Source of the DNA: G963677325 sp963677325
Lineage (GTDB): Bacteria > Bacteroidota > Bacteroidia > Bacteroidales > Prolixibacteraceae
Direction of reading: 5' to 3'
NCBI GenBank assembly: GCA_963677325.2
Contig: CAXXGM010000003.1
Location: forward strand, 1-64,000
Length of the DNA: 64,000 nucleotides
The translations under genes and the position numbers were made by a program. The notes under the pieces were generated by a model. The model searched no databases, had not been told where the DNA came from, and saw only the letters and a program-made list of their open reading frames with translations. Positions 8,201 through 17,219 of this stretch are shown piece after piece (positions within the stretch are counted from its first letter, which is position 1; every line of letters starts with the position of its first letter).

Positions 8201-11008
8201 ATGAAAAAAACAATTATTCTATTATTCATTTTACTGCCACTTTTATCTGGCTATCTTTTTGCTCAAAGTCAGGAAGGACTTTTTCGGTTGAAAGAGGGTG
8301 ATTGGTTTGAAGTACAATTTGAGTTAAAGCAAGGCGCCTCCTATTTGTTGAATTATCAGTTGCAGAAACTGCTTGCTAATAACGATCAGCAGTTTAGGAT
8401 AATTATGGAACACATTGAAGTCAAAAAGAAAAATGGTAGCATATGGATTGGCTATGATTCCTATTACCCGGCATTTGAGGAAAACAGAATAAATTCTGAG
8501 GGTAAGAATGAATTTATCATTGAAATTTCCCCAAAAGGAAAAATTGTTTCTTTAGTACCATCCGTAAATAATAGATCTGAAATTAATCTCACAGAGATAG
8601 GTTCTTCTTATCAGGGGATGTATAAGCTTACTCAATCAGAAAGTGGCTCTGATTCCATCCTAGTTGATACTTTCTCCTCAATTTTGATACGTGCTGCTTT
8701 AGGGGAAGGAAATTGCCCCCTCATTTCGGATTATAGAGTTCCGTTATTAATCAAAGCTCCTGATTCACAAATGACTTTAACGGATACATCTTTCCCTGTA
8801 TCAAAAAACGCTATGATCCAGGGCAAAGTAAAGGATCAATCAAACAAAGAAATAGTGATAAGTATGATCGGCAAAAATTCCGGCTATTACTTTCCTGAAA
8901 AGAAGTTCCACACAAAAAATGATGGTTCTTTTACCTGCCCGATTTTTCTCAAAAGACCATTGCACCTCAGAATTCAGGTTGGGGACAGCGCTTTGACTAC
9001 ATTTATGGAACCCGGGGATACTTTGAATATTTCAGCAATCGGACATCAGGTACGGCCAATTCAATACAGTCAATATGCAGATACAAAACCCAACGGATAT
9101 TATTCCTCTGATTTGAGTAAATCAGACTACTTTACCGGCAGTGCAGCTTACAATACAATGCTTTCCAATGAATTGGATCAATTTAGAACCGGATTCCCCG
9201 GTAACCTTGAAGTTCAGGAGGTAATAAAGAAAAGAGAAATGATCGTTCAGAATATAAATTCAATTATTGAAAGTTATAAAGGTAAAGCATCAAAAAAATG
9301 TATAAACTATTTTCAAGCTGATTTTAAATATTTTTTAGCTGTTGCCAAGCTATACTTTAAGCAAGAGAAAATTTTTTCGTTAATGAGTGATAGCCGTTAT
9401 CAAAACAAAATGCTTCCCGACGCTCAAATGCTTCCCGACGTTCAATACCCTTCTGATTTCTTTTTGGAAGTTGATACCATTCCGCTTTTAATGAATTCTT
9501 TCGAGTGGAATTCTTCTTACCAGAATTTTATCCAAAAATCGCAGCAATTCAAACAAGATCGTTTAGGCTGGTCCGTTTCGAAAAGACGAGGAACGAGCTT
9601 TCTCCAAGACTACTTCTTTGCACAGGCTTCACTTCAAGGTTATCCGCTATATAATCAATTGGCCATATTTATTGACTCTGAATTACGCAAAGGGATGACT
9701 GATAATGAAAAAATTACTTCCTATTATCAGGATTTTTTGAATAATTGTGCTGATCCAGCTTTAACTGAACCACTTAGAAAAAATTATGAGACTGCCCTTA
9801 AATTTCAAATTGGTAAATACTTTCCAATCAAATCTTTTATTTTACAAGACAGTTCCCAATTTAATCTGGAAAAATTAAAGGGGAAACCAATCTGTTTAAT
9901 CTTGCTAAGAGGATCTGTTTGGTACACCAAAGATTTCGAAACTTCAATTTCAAAATTTAATGAAGATGAGGTTGAATTTATCTTTGCAAGATTACCAATA
10001 AAAGGTCAGAAAAGAAGAGCGTTGGAAAGCGGTATGGAGGGAAAGCCAAATGTGACTTTTATTGATCTTGCCCAATCCGATGATTTGCCGGGAATTCCAG
10101 AACCTGGTCTAATTCCAGAATCCAATCTTAACTGGATATTTATGCTTGACAAATGGTTCCGTATTGTTGAAAACAATGCCGAAGACCCGATGACACATCA
10201 ATACAAAGGACGCATTTCAAATTTCGAAAAATCTCTCCGCAAAACGATCGATACAGAACGCTATACAAAGTCTGAAAAAACAGCCATGTTAAAGATTGCA
10301 GGATGGAGCTTTGGCTCCATCCTTTTCACCTTTCTGATTGGAATATGGATTTACAGGATTCGGGTCCGCCGCATTAAACAACAGGAAACCATAAAGCGCC
10401 GGATTAAGGAATTGGAAATTAAGGCAATCCGTTCTCAAATGAATCCGCATTTTGTTTTCAATGCATTAAACTCTATTCAATCGCTGATCAATGGAAATCA
10501 ATTTAAAGAGGCGAATATCTACCTGTCTAAATTTGCAGTATTGCTGCGCGGGGTGCTAAATAATTCAGAGAAAAGCATGGTTTCACTCTCAGATGAACTA
10601 AAGGCTGTAGAACTTTATTGCCAATTGGAACAATTGCGTTTTGAATTTAAGTTTGAAATAAACGTTAATCCCGAAGTGAATTGTGATTTAATTGAAATCC
10701 CGGGAATGATTATTCAACCCCTGGCCGAAAATGCAATTGTACATGGTTTATCCCCAAAAGGAAATCAGGGAAAACTATCTATTCAGATTGAAAGGCATAA
10801 CGGAGATCTTTGTGTTGGTGTTTCGGACAATGGGGTGGGATTATCTCCTCAGGTAAACGACACGCTTAGTCAGAAAGGATTCGGTTTAAGGTTGGTAGAA
10901 GAAAGATTGAATATTTTAAACCTGGATGGGAAAATGGCAAAGCTTACCATTAAAAACAAAGACAATGAACCTGGAACTTTTGCAAAACTCACTATTCCAA
11001 TTGAATAA
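8201..11008 (+). CDS. LytS-type histidine kinase with cysteine-less thioredoxin-like sensor
   Basis: A 935-residue membrane sensor kinase. A signal peptide (ends near YLFAQS) leads a large periplasmic part with a DUF4369-like region (about 205-290), a helical region, and at about 541-660 a TlpA-like thioredoxin fold. There the sequence at the usual WCxxC site is LRGSVWYTKDFE (from about residue 569), with no cysteines. One membrane span lies at 699-720. The cytoplasmic part has the His_kinase motif MNPHFVFNALNSIQSL with phospho-acceptor His750, the N box ENAIVHG (from 843) and the G box DNGVGL (from 876). The LytTR response regulator follows after 2 bases. The order of periplasmic domains mirrors the neighbouring active thioredoxin protein, so the sensor probably derives from such an enzyme. 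Confidence 0.9.
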   Translation: MKKTIILLFILLPLLSGYLFAQSQEGLFRLKEGDWFEVQFELKQGASYLLNYQLQKLLANNDQQFRIIMEHIEVKKKNGSIWIGYDSYYPAFEENRINSEGKNEFIIEISPKGKIVSLVPSVNNRSEINLTEIGSSYQGMYKLTQSESGSDSILVDTFSSILIRAALGEGNCPLISDYRVPLLIKAPDSQMTLTDTSFPVSKNAMIQGKVKDQSNKEIVISMIGKNSGYYFPEKKFHTKNDGSFTCPIFLKRPLHLRIQVGDSALTTFMEPGDTLNISAIGHQVRPIQYSQYADTKPNGYYSSDLSKSDYFTGSAAYNTMLSNELDQFRTGFPGNLEVQEVIKKREMIVQNINSIIESYKGKASKKCINYFQADFKYFLAVAKLYFKQEKIFSLMSDSRYQNKMLPDAQMLPDVQYPSDFFLEVDTIPLLMNSFEWNSSYQNFIQKSQQFKQDRLGWSVSKRRGTSFLQDYFFAQASLQGYPLYNQLAIFIDSELRKGMTDNEKITSYYQDFLNNCADPALTEPLRKNYETALKFQIGKYFPIKSFILQDSSQFNLEKLKGKPICLILLRGSVWYTKDFETSISKFNEDEVEFIFARLPIKGQKRRALESGMEGKPNVTFIDLAQSDDLPGIPEPGLIPESNLNWIFMLDKWFRIVENNAEDPMTHQYKGRISNFEKSLRKTIDTERYTKSEKTAMLKIAGWSFGSILFTFLIGIWIYRIRVRRIKQQETIKRRIKELEIKAIRSQMNPHFVFNALNSIQSLINGNQFKEANIYLSKFAVLLRGVLNNSEKSMVSLSDELKAVELYCQLEQLRFEFKFEINVNPEVNCDLIEIPGMIIQPLAENAIVHGLSPKGNQGKLSIQIERHNGDLCVGVSDNGVGLSPQVNDTLSQKGFGLRLVEERLNILNLDGKMAKLTIKNKDNEPGTFAKLTIPIE

Positions 11009-11010
11009 CT

Positions 11011-11748
11011 ATGCTTAAATGTATTATTGTTGATGATGAACAGAAGAGCCGTAATAATCTGAGGGATTTATTATTAGAATATTGTCAGATTGAAGTCGCA
11101 GGTGAAGCTGCATCTGCTTTTGAAGCATTACGGCTGATCAAAAAAGAAGAACCTGATCTGTTGTTTTTGGATATAGAAATGCCCGGCGGCTCTGGATTCG
11201 ATTTGTTGAAGTCTCTTAACAACCAGAACTTTGAGGTTATTTTTGTTACTGCCTTTGATAAGTACGGCATTCAAGCCATAAAATTCTGTGCTATTGATTA
11301 CATTTTAAAACCTATTGATATTTTTGAATTATCGAAGGCAGTGGAAAAAGCTCAGGTTCAAATTGCCCGGAAGAAAGAAAACCAGCGTCTACTGGAACTG
11401 GTAGCCAATATTGACCGCTCCGAAGACGAAAAGCGAATTGCCCTCCCCCTGGCTGAGAAAATCGAATTTATCGCCATCAACCAGATTATCCGCCTTGAAG
11501 CAGACAGTAATTATACCCGGATCTTTCTTGAGAATAAAAAAGAATACCTTGTTTGTAAAACCTTAAAAGAATACCAGGAAATTCTGGAATCCAGTAATTT
11601 TTTAAGAACACATCAGTCTCACCTTATTAATTGTCGAAAAATTACAGCATATATTAAAATTGACGGAGGTTATATTTCAATGGCAGATGGAAGCAGAGTT
11701 CCCATATCGAGACAAAAAAGGGAAGAAGTGATGAAGCGTATTTTATAG
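11011..11748 (+). CDS. LytTR-family response regulator
   Basis: A 245-residue regulator with an N-terminal receiver domain and a C-terminal LytTR DNA-binding domain (from about residue 140). The receiver has the acidic pair DD (residues 8-9), phospho-acceptor Asp54 in FLDIEMPG, and the conserved lysine in ILKPI. The LytTR part has the typical LEADSNYTRIFLE and LRTHQSHLIN patterns and ends after VPISRQKREEV. The gene starts 2 bases after the kinase stop, so it is its partner. The regulated genes are unknown; the thioredoxin gene and the sigma-factor pair on the opposite strand are obvious candidates by position only. Confidence 0.95.
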   Translation: MLKCIIVDDEQKSRNNLRDLLLEYCQIEVAGEAASAFEALRLIKKEEPDLLFLDIEMPGGSGFDLLKSLNNQNFEVIFVTAFDKYGIQAIKFCAIDYILKPIDIFELSKAVEKAQVQIARKKENQRLLELVANIDRSEDEKRIALPLAEKIEFIAINQIIRLEADSNYTRIFLENKKEYLVCKTLKEYQEILESSNFLRTHQSHLINCRKITAYIKIDGGYISMADGSRVPISRQKREEVMKRIL

Positions 11749-11756
11749 GCAAGCAG

Positions 11757-13031
11757 CTAAAATGAGATTTTACAACTTATACCGCCGGTTGAAAATCTCA
11801 GTTTTTCTGAAGCCAGGCCGGAGACCGGAATTTTCAGATAAGGTTCCAGATGCAGGTATAACTTTGGCGACAAACGTTGTTCCACTCCAAAAATAATGTT
11901 TACCCGACCGGCAATGTCGATCGAATTAAATGAAGGTTCTGTATTTTGAATGGTCGATTCGAGATTCTCCAGTTTATATGTGACAGTTTCCAAACCTGCC
12001 GCCATGGTTCTTACTTCGGCTATTTGTCGCGTAAAAAAAGTTTTATTGTACTTCTCGCTAAGATAGGCTAAAGAAGAGACTCCCCCCGAAACATAAAAGC
12101 TTTTGGACTTATCGGAGAAAAATCTCCAGGTAAAATTTAAAGGTAAATCAAGATTGACCAGTTCTGCCTTTGTTCGTGCAGCAGCGGGACCGGTATTACT
12201 GCCGTTAACCACACTCTGGTGCTCAAGCTGAAGTCCGGTAGACAAAAGAAAATCAGAGAACAGCGTTATATCGGTACTTATACCTCCGGAATAATTGAAT
12301 GAAGAGCCCGCCTGGGTAGAGTTTACACCCGGTGAAATATTGATACCCAAACGAATCTTCCTTTTCTCATGGATTTGAACATCATTTGCAGCAAATTTCT
12401 GAAATAGATCAGATTCTTTTTTGGATCTGTATTCCGAGGGCTTTACACTTTTTGATTCTGATTTATTTGCGATGGAATCAGCCTGACCAGCGATTAAAGA
12501 ATGTAAAGCATTAAGTGAATCGGTCCCGGCGGATATAGAATTTAAACTTTTTTCGTTAGTTTCTTTAAAATCCGGAATTCCAGTCAACGCCTTTTGACCA
12601 GTTTCGGAAAGCGGGCGATTGGAACTGTTGGACCTGGCTGAAAATGCAATTGTTTTTGAACCAGGACCAACCATTTTTTGAATGGAAACCTTATTCCCGG
12701 CCAAAACATCATGCTTCAATTCTTTTTCAGGAGTGAGTTGTTCCGTTTTTGAAAGCGTGTCTTTCCCTTTATGCACCTGAATATTTTCATTTTTAACCAG
12801 GGCTTTATCCGGCTTGATATAGGAATCAGAATTGAAATAATTGAATCCAATCAGACCAATTACCAGGCATGCTGCTATGGCTGATGCAATTCGGAGAACG
12901 ATAACCCTTTTTTGCCTTTTACGGATGCTGACAAAGTTCTCCCATGCCCCCGGGATGTAATCTTCCTGATAATTATCCAGAGCATTTTTGATCAAATCGG
13001 TTATTTCTCTTTCAGTTTCCGAATTTTTCAT
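11757..13031 (-). CDS. Membrane protein with C-terminal beta-barrel-like domain, ECF sigma partner
   Basis: A 424-residue protein with a cytoplasmic N-terminus (about 1-45), a single membrane span (RIASAIAACLVIGLIGFNYF), a long low-complexity Ser/Lys-rich periplasmic linker, and a C-terminal domain rich in alternating aromatic/hydrophobic strands (from about 225) like the PorT/OmpA-type outer-membrane beta-barrels. Its start overlaps the end of the ECF sigma gene by 20 bases, so it is translated with it. Proteins in this position in Bacteroidota are likely regulators of the sigma factor, but no zinc-binding anti-sigma motif is visible. The role as anti-sigma factor is inferred from position. 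Confidence 0.65.
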   Translation of the reverse strand: MKNSETEREITDLIKNALDNYQEDYIPGAWENFVSIRKRQKRVIVLRIASAIAACLVIGLIGFNYFNSDSYIKPDKALVKNENIQVHKGKDTLSKTEQLTPEKELKHDVLAGNKVSIQKMVGPGSKTIAFSARSNSSNRPLSETGQKALTGIPDFKETNEKSLNSISAGTDSLNALHSLIAGQADSIANKSESKSVKPSEYRSKKESDLFQKFAANDVQIHEKRKIRLGINISPGVNSTQAGSSFNYSGGISTDITLFSDFLLSTGLQLEHQSVVNGSNTGPAAARTKAELVNLDLPLNFTWRFFSDKSKSFYVSGGVSSLAYLSEKYNKTFFTRQIAEVRTMAAGLETVTYKLENLESTIQNTEPSFNSIDIAGRVNIIFGVEQRLSPKLYLHLEPYLKIPVSGLASEKLRFSTGGISCKISF

Positions 13032-13581
13032 AATCCATTTTAAAATAGACCGGGAATAATTCCCGCAATTTCTTCTTTGCCCTCGTTAAAAAAACTCTTG
13101 ACGAACTTTCCGGAATTTCAAGCATTACTGCTATTTTTTCGTGACTAAAACCTTCAATTTCATAAAGCTGGAACACCATTTTATGAACATCCGGCAGTTG
13201 GTTGAGTAATTCCAGGATATCCTTTGCAGTAAGATGGCTGATAATTCCCGGAGCTTCATCAGGGACGTGAAATGCTTCCGAATCGACAAAAGGATGAATT
13301 TTGTGATTTCGTCTAAAACGGTCGATGGCCGTATTGATGACAATCTTGCGGAACCAAGATTTAAAAGGAAGTGAGGAGTCGTATTTTCCGATTTCAGAAA
13401 AAACCTTCAGAAAAGAATCGTTGACAATCTCGATGGCTGCATCCTTTTGAGCGCTGTAAACCATTGCAACGGACAAGGCATAACCGAAAAAACACTTGTA
13501 GAGCATTTCCTGCGATCTGCCAGCCTTTCGAATGCAGCCCTTGATTATTTCATCCAATTTTTCCTTCTCAGCCTCAGCCAC
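13012..13581 (-). CDS. ECF RNA polymerase sigma factor
   Basis: A 189-residue sigma-70 family protein of the extracytoplasmic-function type. Region 2 is seen in DSFLKVFSEIGKYD and FKSWFRKIVINTAIDRFRR. Region 4 is seen in LPDVHKMVFQLYEIEGFSHEKIA and the helix ESSSRVFLTRAKKKLREL. The start appears to be a GTG at 13581, giving MAEAEKEKL. It is followed by an overlapping membrane protein. A perfect 11-bp inverted repeat lies 28 bases upstream of the start and may be a control site or the end of an upstream transcript. Confidence 0.93.
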   Translation of the reverse strand: MAEAEKEKLDEIIKGCIRKAGRSQEMLYKCFFGYALSVAMVYSAQKDAAIEIVNDSFLKVFSEIGKYDSSLPFKSWFRKIVINTAIDRFRRNHKIHPFVDSEAFHVPDEAPGIISHLTAKDILELLNQLPDVHKMVFQLYEIEGFSHEKIAVMLEIPESSSRVFLTRAKKKLRELFPVYFKMDYEKFGN

Positions 13582-13608
13582 AAAAATGTAATTTTTAAAC
13601 AGATAAGA

Positions 13609-13650
13609 GTTGCCTCAAAATATGACAGTTTTGACATTATTTGAGGCAAC
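13609..13650. promoter_or_regulatory. 11-bp inverted repeat upstream of the ECF sigma gene
   Basis: GTTGCCTCAAA (13609-13619) and TTTGAGGCAAC (13640-13650) are perfect complements separated by 20 bases. The site is between the small lipoprotein gene cluster and the sigma gene, all on the minus strand. It could be an operator for the sigma operon or part of a terminator, though no long T-run follows. Confidence 0.5.
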
Positions 13651-13733
13651 CCGTTCAGAAAAATTTAATTGTTTGATGATGTGAATTTATAATAAATCTC
13701 ATGCCGATTTCAAAAACGATCATAAACTCTTGA

Positions 13734-14078
13734 TTACTCATCGCACCTGTAAATCAGTTCCTTGTTCGTAACTTCAGTTCCAAATGCTGATAAAGTCCCA
13801 GGACCGACATAACTTTTTATGACTTCACCATCAAGATTATGCAGCTGAACTGAAAAATAGGCATCACATAAAGCCCCAACGGGTATCGAATAAACCACAG
13901 GCACATTATCATAAGTTGCCTTGTAGATGTAGGTTTTACAAATTGCATTCTTATCACAAGGTACCGCCATATTTTGAAACCACTCCTTATTTTTCAGGGT
14001 GCCGTAATCTCCGGGATCATCTTTTTTACAGGATGAAATCCCAATAAAAATCAGAAGGTAAACAAGAAATTTCTTCAT
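13734..14078 (-). CDS. Small lipoprotein (paralogue of next gene)
   Basis: A 114-residue predicted lipoprotein. The N-terminus MKKFLVYLLIFIGISSCKKDD has a typical lipobox, placing the acylated cysteine at residue 17. The mature protein is about 97 residues, with motifs NKEWFQNMAVPCDKNAICKTYIY, VYSIPVG, VQLHNLDGEV and KSYVGPG. The upstream neighbour is clearly homologous. I do not recognise a named family. The conserved paired cysteines (CDKNAIC) may form a disulfide in the periplasm or at the surface. Confidence 0.75.
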   Translation of the reverse strand: MKKFLVYLLIFIGISSCKKDDPGDYGTLKNKEWFQNMAVPCDKNAICKTYIYKATYDNVPVVYSIPVGALCDAYFSVQLHNLDGEVIKSYVGPGTLSAFGTEVTNKELIYRCDE

Positions 14079-14169
14079 AGTGCATTTAGTTTATATCAAA
14101 CGTCATGAATTAAAATCATTTTGACCTAAAAGAGACAAGGCAATGCCTTGTCTCTACTTGAACCAGTAA

Positions 14170-14547
14170 TTAACTATCACATCGGCAGATCAAATCATAT
14201 TGAGTGACTTCTTTTTCGAATGCTGCTGATGCACCGGGGCCAACATAACTTTTTACCACTTCACCATCCAGGTTATGCAGCTGCACTGAAAAGACAGGAT
14301 CGGATAAAGGTCCGCTGAGCATCGAATAAACTACAGGCTCATTACTGTACACAGCCATGTATATGTAGGTACTGCAAATGGTATTCCCATTGCAAGGAAC
14401 TGTCATCTTTCTAAACCAGTCCGTTTGATTCAGTGCAGCCAAAAAATTATCTTTTCTAAAAGATTCGTCTTTTTTACAGGATAGAATTTCGGCGAAAATT
14501 ATCAGCCGAAAAAGCACTTTATTTATGAATTGATCATTCAATATCAT
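14170..14547 (-). CDS. Small lipoprotein paralogue
   Basis: A 125-residue homologue of the gene at 13734, sharing WFRKMTVPCNGNTICSTYIYMAVYSNEPVVYS-type sequence and the VQLHNLDGEVVKSYVGPGASAAFE end. The N-terminal hydrophobic stretch is shorter and less regular (VLFRLIIFAEILSCKKDE), yet the SCKKDE lipobox is kept. The start codon is uncertain; an internal start cannot be chosen because no other ATG lies before the lipobox. The gene follows the FKBP lipoprotein by 13 bases and probably shares its transcript. Confidence 0.7.
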   Translation of the reverse strand: MILNDQFINKVLFRLIIFAEILSCKKDESFRKDNFLAALNQTDWFRKMTVPCNGNTICSTYIYMAVYSNEPVVYSMLSGPLSDPVFSVQLHNLDGEVVKSYVGPGASAAFEKEVTQYDLICRCDS

Positions 14548-14560
14548 TTTGTTTCACAAT

Positions 14561-15502
14561 TTATAAAGTTCCGCCTTTAAGTTCGACTTCATATTCTACA
14601 ATTGAATAGGGCAAAACTTCGGAGGTAATCAATTGATCTTCCAAAAGTTCTGCTCTGATTTTCTGAGGAATCAGGCAAAGGCTCTGTTTAAAGGCAATGT
14701 TTGAAGGCATCACCAGGATCGCTTTGCCGCCAACGCGCATTTGCAACAAACCTTCTTCGAGGCCCTGGACTGCCTGTTGATAGCCAAGGTCAAGCTTTAC
14801 TCCTGTAAATGTCTTAATTACGGTGCCATCGAGATATCTTCTGGTCATGTTTACCGTAACGCGATCACCCAGATGAGGTTTGTCGCCTGTTCCCGTAACA
14901 GTATTCACCATGTATAAACCCGATGCAAACTTTTCAAAATTACTACCATACTTCGTTTTTACATAGGTGTCAATTGAATCAAGCTGGGCTTCCTCAACTT
15001 CGTCTTCAGTATGTTTGGCTGTGATTTTAATATCAGCAATCATGATGGCCTGCGATGGGAATTTAGAGCTTCGGTAATCGCCAAATGCCAGAGTAGATGG
15101 AATATAAAATCTGTAGGTTGAACCAACCTTCATCAGCGCAATTCCCCGGTCCAGCGCTTCAGGAACGATTGAATAGTCCAATAATTTAACGCGTGCAGGT
15201 TTTTTAGCTGCCAGTGAATCCTCAATTACAGTTCCATCCAGCAGTGAAAGCTTATATTTGAAATCAACCACATCATTACCGGAGAGGGTTGCACCGGTTT
15301 CATTGGGCGTAATCACCTGGTAGTAGAATCCAAAATAATGCTTAGCGGCCTGGATATTGTTTTGAGTAAGATATTTTTCAATCTTCGTATCGTCAATAGC
15401 CGCCTGCTTGTCGTAATCCGACTTCAGGTCCTGGCAGGATAAAAGGGATAAAGCTAAGCAAAACGCCGCCATGGCATTGCTCCATTTAAGTGAAATTCTC
15501 AT
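14561..15502 (-). CDS. FKBP-type peptidyl-prolyl isomerase lipoprotein, two domains
   Basis: A 313-residue lipoprotein with lipobox LSLLSCQD (Cys23). Two FKBP-like domains follow. The first has GNDVVDFKYKLSLLDGTVIEDS and PEALDRGIALMKVGSTYRFYIPSTLAFGD. The second has GDRVTVNMTRRYLDGTVIKTF and VQGLEEGLLQMRVGGKAILVMPSNIAF. Such proteins speed cis-trans proline isomerisation during folding outside the cytoplasm; several active-site aromatics look altered in the second domain, so it may serve in dimerisation or binding. The gene leads a run with the two small lipoproteins on the minus strand and is divergent from the peptide transporter. Confidence 0.88.
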   Translation of the reverse strand: MRISLKWSNAMAAFCLALSLLSCQDLKSDYDKQAAIDDTKIEKYLTQNNIQAAKHYFGFYYQVITPNETGATLSGNDVVDFKYKLSLLDGTVIEDSLAAKKPARVKLLDYSIVPEALDRGIALMKVGSTYRFYIPSTLAFGDYRSSKFPSQAIMIADIKITAKHTEDEVEEAQLDSIDTYVKTKYGSNFEKFASGLYMVNTVTGTGDKPHLGDRVTVNMTRRYLDGTVIKTFTGVKLDLGYQQAVQGLEEGLLQMRVGGKAILVMPSNIAFKQSLCLIPQKIRAELLEDQLITSEVLPYSIVEYEVELKGGTL

Positions 15503-15655
15503 AGTATCAAAACTTTTTAAATTGTATTAAGGTTAACGTCTAAACATGTTCAGTATGCAATCAATACGCAGGCAATGTTTCAAACGCTACAATTTGATTT
15601 TTATTTTTTTTAACTTATTAATTTCTATTTTTGAACTCTTTCAAATTTTTATCAC

Positions 15656-17101
15656 ATGAGTATAGTCCGAGTCTTGAAGAAATATCCCGTTACCTTTTGG
15701 GTTGGAAATACAATGGAGCTTTTCGAACGGTGGGCCTGGTACGGATTTTACATTGTCTTTGCCTTGTATCTCACTAACTCCACAGATACCGGGGCCTTGG
15801 GATTCTCACAAACCCAGAAAGGACTGATCATGGGGATCGGCACCGGGTTTCTTTACCTTCTGCCCATTTTGACAGGCGCGCTTTCTGACCGGATCGGCTA
15901 CCGTAAGACATTGTACATTGCTTACTCCATCTACACCCTGGTATTTTTAATAATGCCAATCTTTAAAACTTTCGTTCCTGTATTCATCATTTTTCTAATG
16001 CTGGCAACAGGTTCTGCACTGTTCAAGCCAATTATCGCGGCCACCGTTGCAAAAACAACTGATGAAGAGACTTCTTCCATCGGTTTCGGGATTTTTTACA
16101 TGGTGGTTAATATTGGAGCCTTTATCGGACCATTCGTCACGGGTTATTTCCGAAAATTCTCATGGGATTATGTCTTTTATTCCTCGGCTGTGGTAATTGC
16201 CTTTAATTTCATCTTGCTGACCTTCCTGTACAAGGAACCTGTGCAGAAAGAAAAGTCAAGCCTTACGTTTAATCAGCAGGTAAGCATTATTTTCGGCAAT
16301 ATCTGGAAAGCACTCTCAGACTGGCGTTTCAGTTTATTTCTGCTCATCATAGCAGGATTCTGGACTATGTTTAACCAGTTCTACATGACTTTGCCCGTTT
16401 ACATCGATCAATGGGTAAACACCAATCTTGTCTACGAATTTCTGTCAAGGAACCTGCCCTGGCTGGCCAATAAAATGGGCACTGCTGAAAGGACGATCCC
16501 TGCAGAATACATCATGAATACTGACGCCGGATGTATTATCCTGCTACAGATATTAATTTCTTCTATTGTAATGAGGTATAAACCTCTCAGAGCCATGATG
16601 GCCGGAATCATTGTCGCCTCGATTGGGTTGGGTTTAAGCCTGGCGACTCAGAATGGCCTATTTGTGGTTCTCTCACTGGTTATCTTTTCAATTGGCGAAA
16701 TGTCAAGTTCCCCGAAAATAACGGAATACATCGGGCGCATTGCTCCTTCGGATAAAACGGCCCTTTACATCGGATGTTCCTACATACCGGTTGCCATCGG
16801 ATATTTGCTGGCGGGAGTGGTTTCGGGCAATGTTTACCAGGGGATGTCGGATAAAATTACCTTGCTGCAAAGAGAAGTTGCTTCAAGAGGATTAAACCTG
16901 CCTTCCATCGGAGGGAATTTTACCAAGAATGATTTTTTCACCGCGGCGGCTTCGAAGATGAACATGAGCGCGGATCAGCTGACCCAGCTTTTATGGGATA
17001 AATATCATCCTTCCTCATTTTGGATGGTCGTGGTCGGGATAGGCTTTGCCGCAGCGTTTTTATTATTGCTTTATGACAGATATGTGTTGAAGAAATCGTA
17101 A
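15656..17101 (+). CDS. POT-family (MFS) peptide transporter
   Basis: A 481-residue inner-membrane protein with about 12-14 hydrophobic spans. The first helix carries NTMELFERWAWYGFYIVFALYL, which matches the proton-coupled oligopeptide transporter ExxER signature, followed by the MFS loop GALSDRIGYRKTL. Proteins of this family bring di- and tripeptides into the cell using the proton gradient. A -7-like TATTTTTG lies at 15626-15633, although the upstream TTG is not at the usual distance. The outer-membrane protein gene 118 bases downstream may serve in the same uptake route. Confidence 0.85.
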   Translation: MSIVRVLKKYPVTFWVGNTMELFERWAWYGFYIVFALYLTNSTDTGALGFSQTQKGLIMGIGTGFLYLLPILTGALSDRIGYRKTLYIAYSIYTLVFLIMPIFKTFVPVFIIFLMLATGSALFKPIIAATVAKTTDEETSSIGFGIFYMVVNIGAFIGPFVTGYFRKFSWDYVFYSSAVVIAFNFILLTFLYKEPVQKEKSSLTFNQQVSIIFGNIWKALSDWRFSLFLLIIAGFWTMFNQFYMTLPVYIDQWVNTNLVYEFLSRNLPWLANKMGTAERTIPAEYIMNTDAGCIILLQILISSIVMRYKPLRAMMAGIIVASIGLGLSLATQNGLFVVLSLVIFSIGEMSSSPKITEYIGRIAPSDKTALYIGCSYIPVAIGYLLAGVVSGNVYQGMSDKITLLQREVASRGLNLPSIGGNFTKNDFFTAAASKMNMSADQLTQLLWDKYHPSSFWMVVVGIGFAAAFLLLLYDRYVLKKS

Positions 17102-17219
17102 TTTTGGATATTATAAGTGACACGGAGAACACTGAGAAAACACTGAGTTACTCAGAGGATTAACTCAGTGTAACTCAATTTTTAAACTCTGTGTTCTCTG
17201 TGTAACCTACTGACTTGAA
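17102..17219. repeat. Inverted repeat of the ACACGGAGAACAC type
   Basis: Between the transporter and the next gene, CACGGAGAACACTGAG and CTCTGTGTTCTCTGTGT form the arms of an imperfect hairpin, with AACTCAGTGTAACTC and its partner inside. The same words occur in the 130-bp tandem repeats at 63.6 kb, so this is a dispersed repeat of the genome. Confidence 0.6.
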
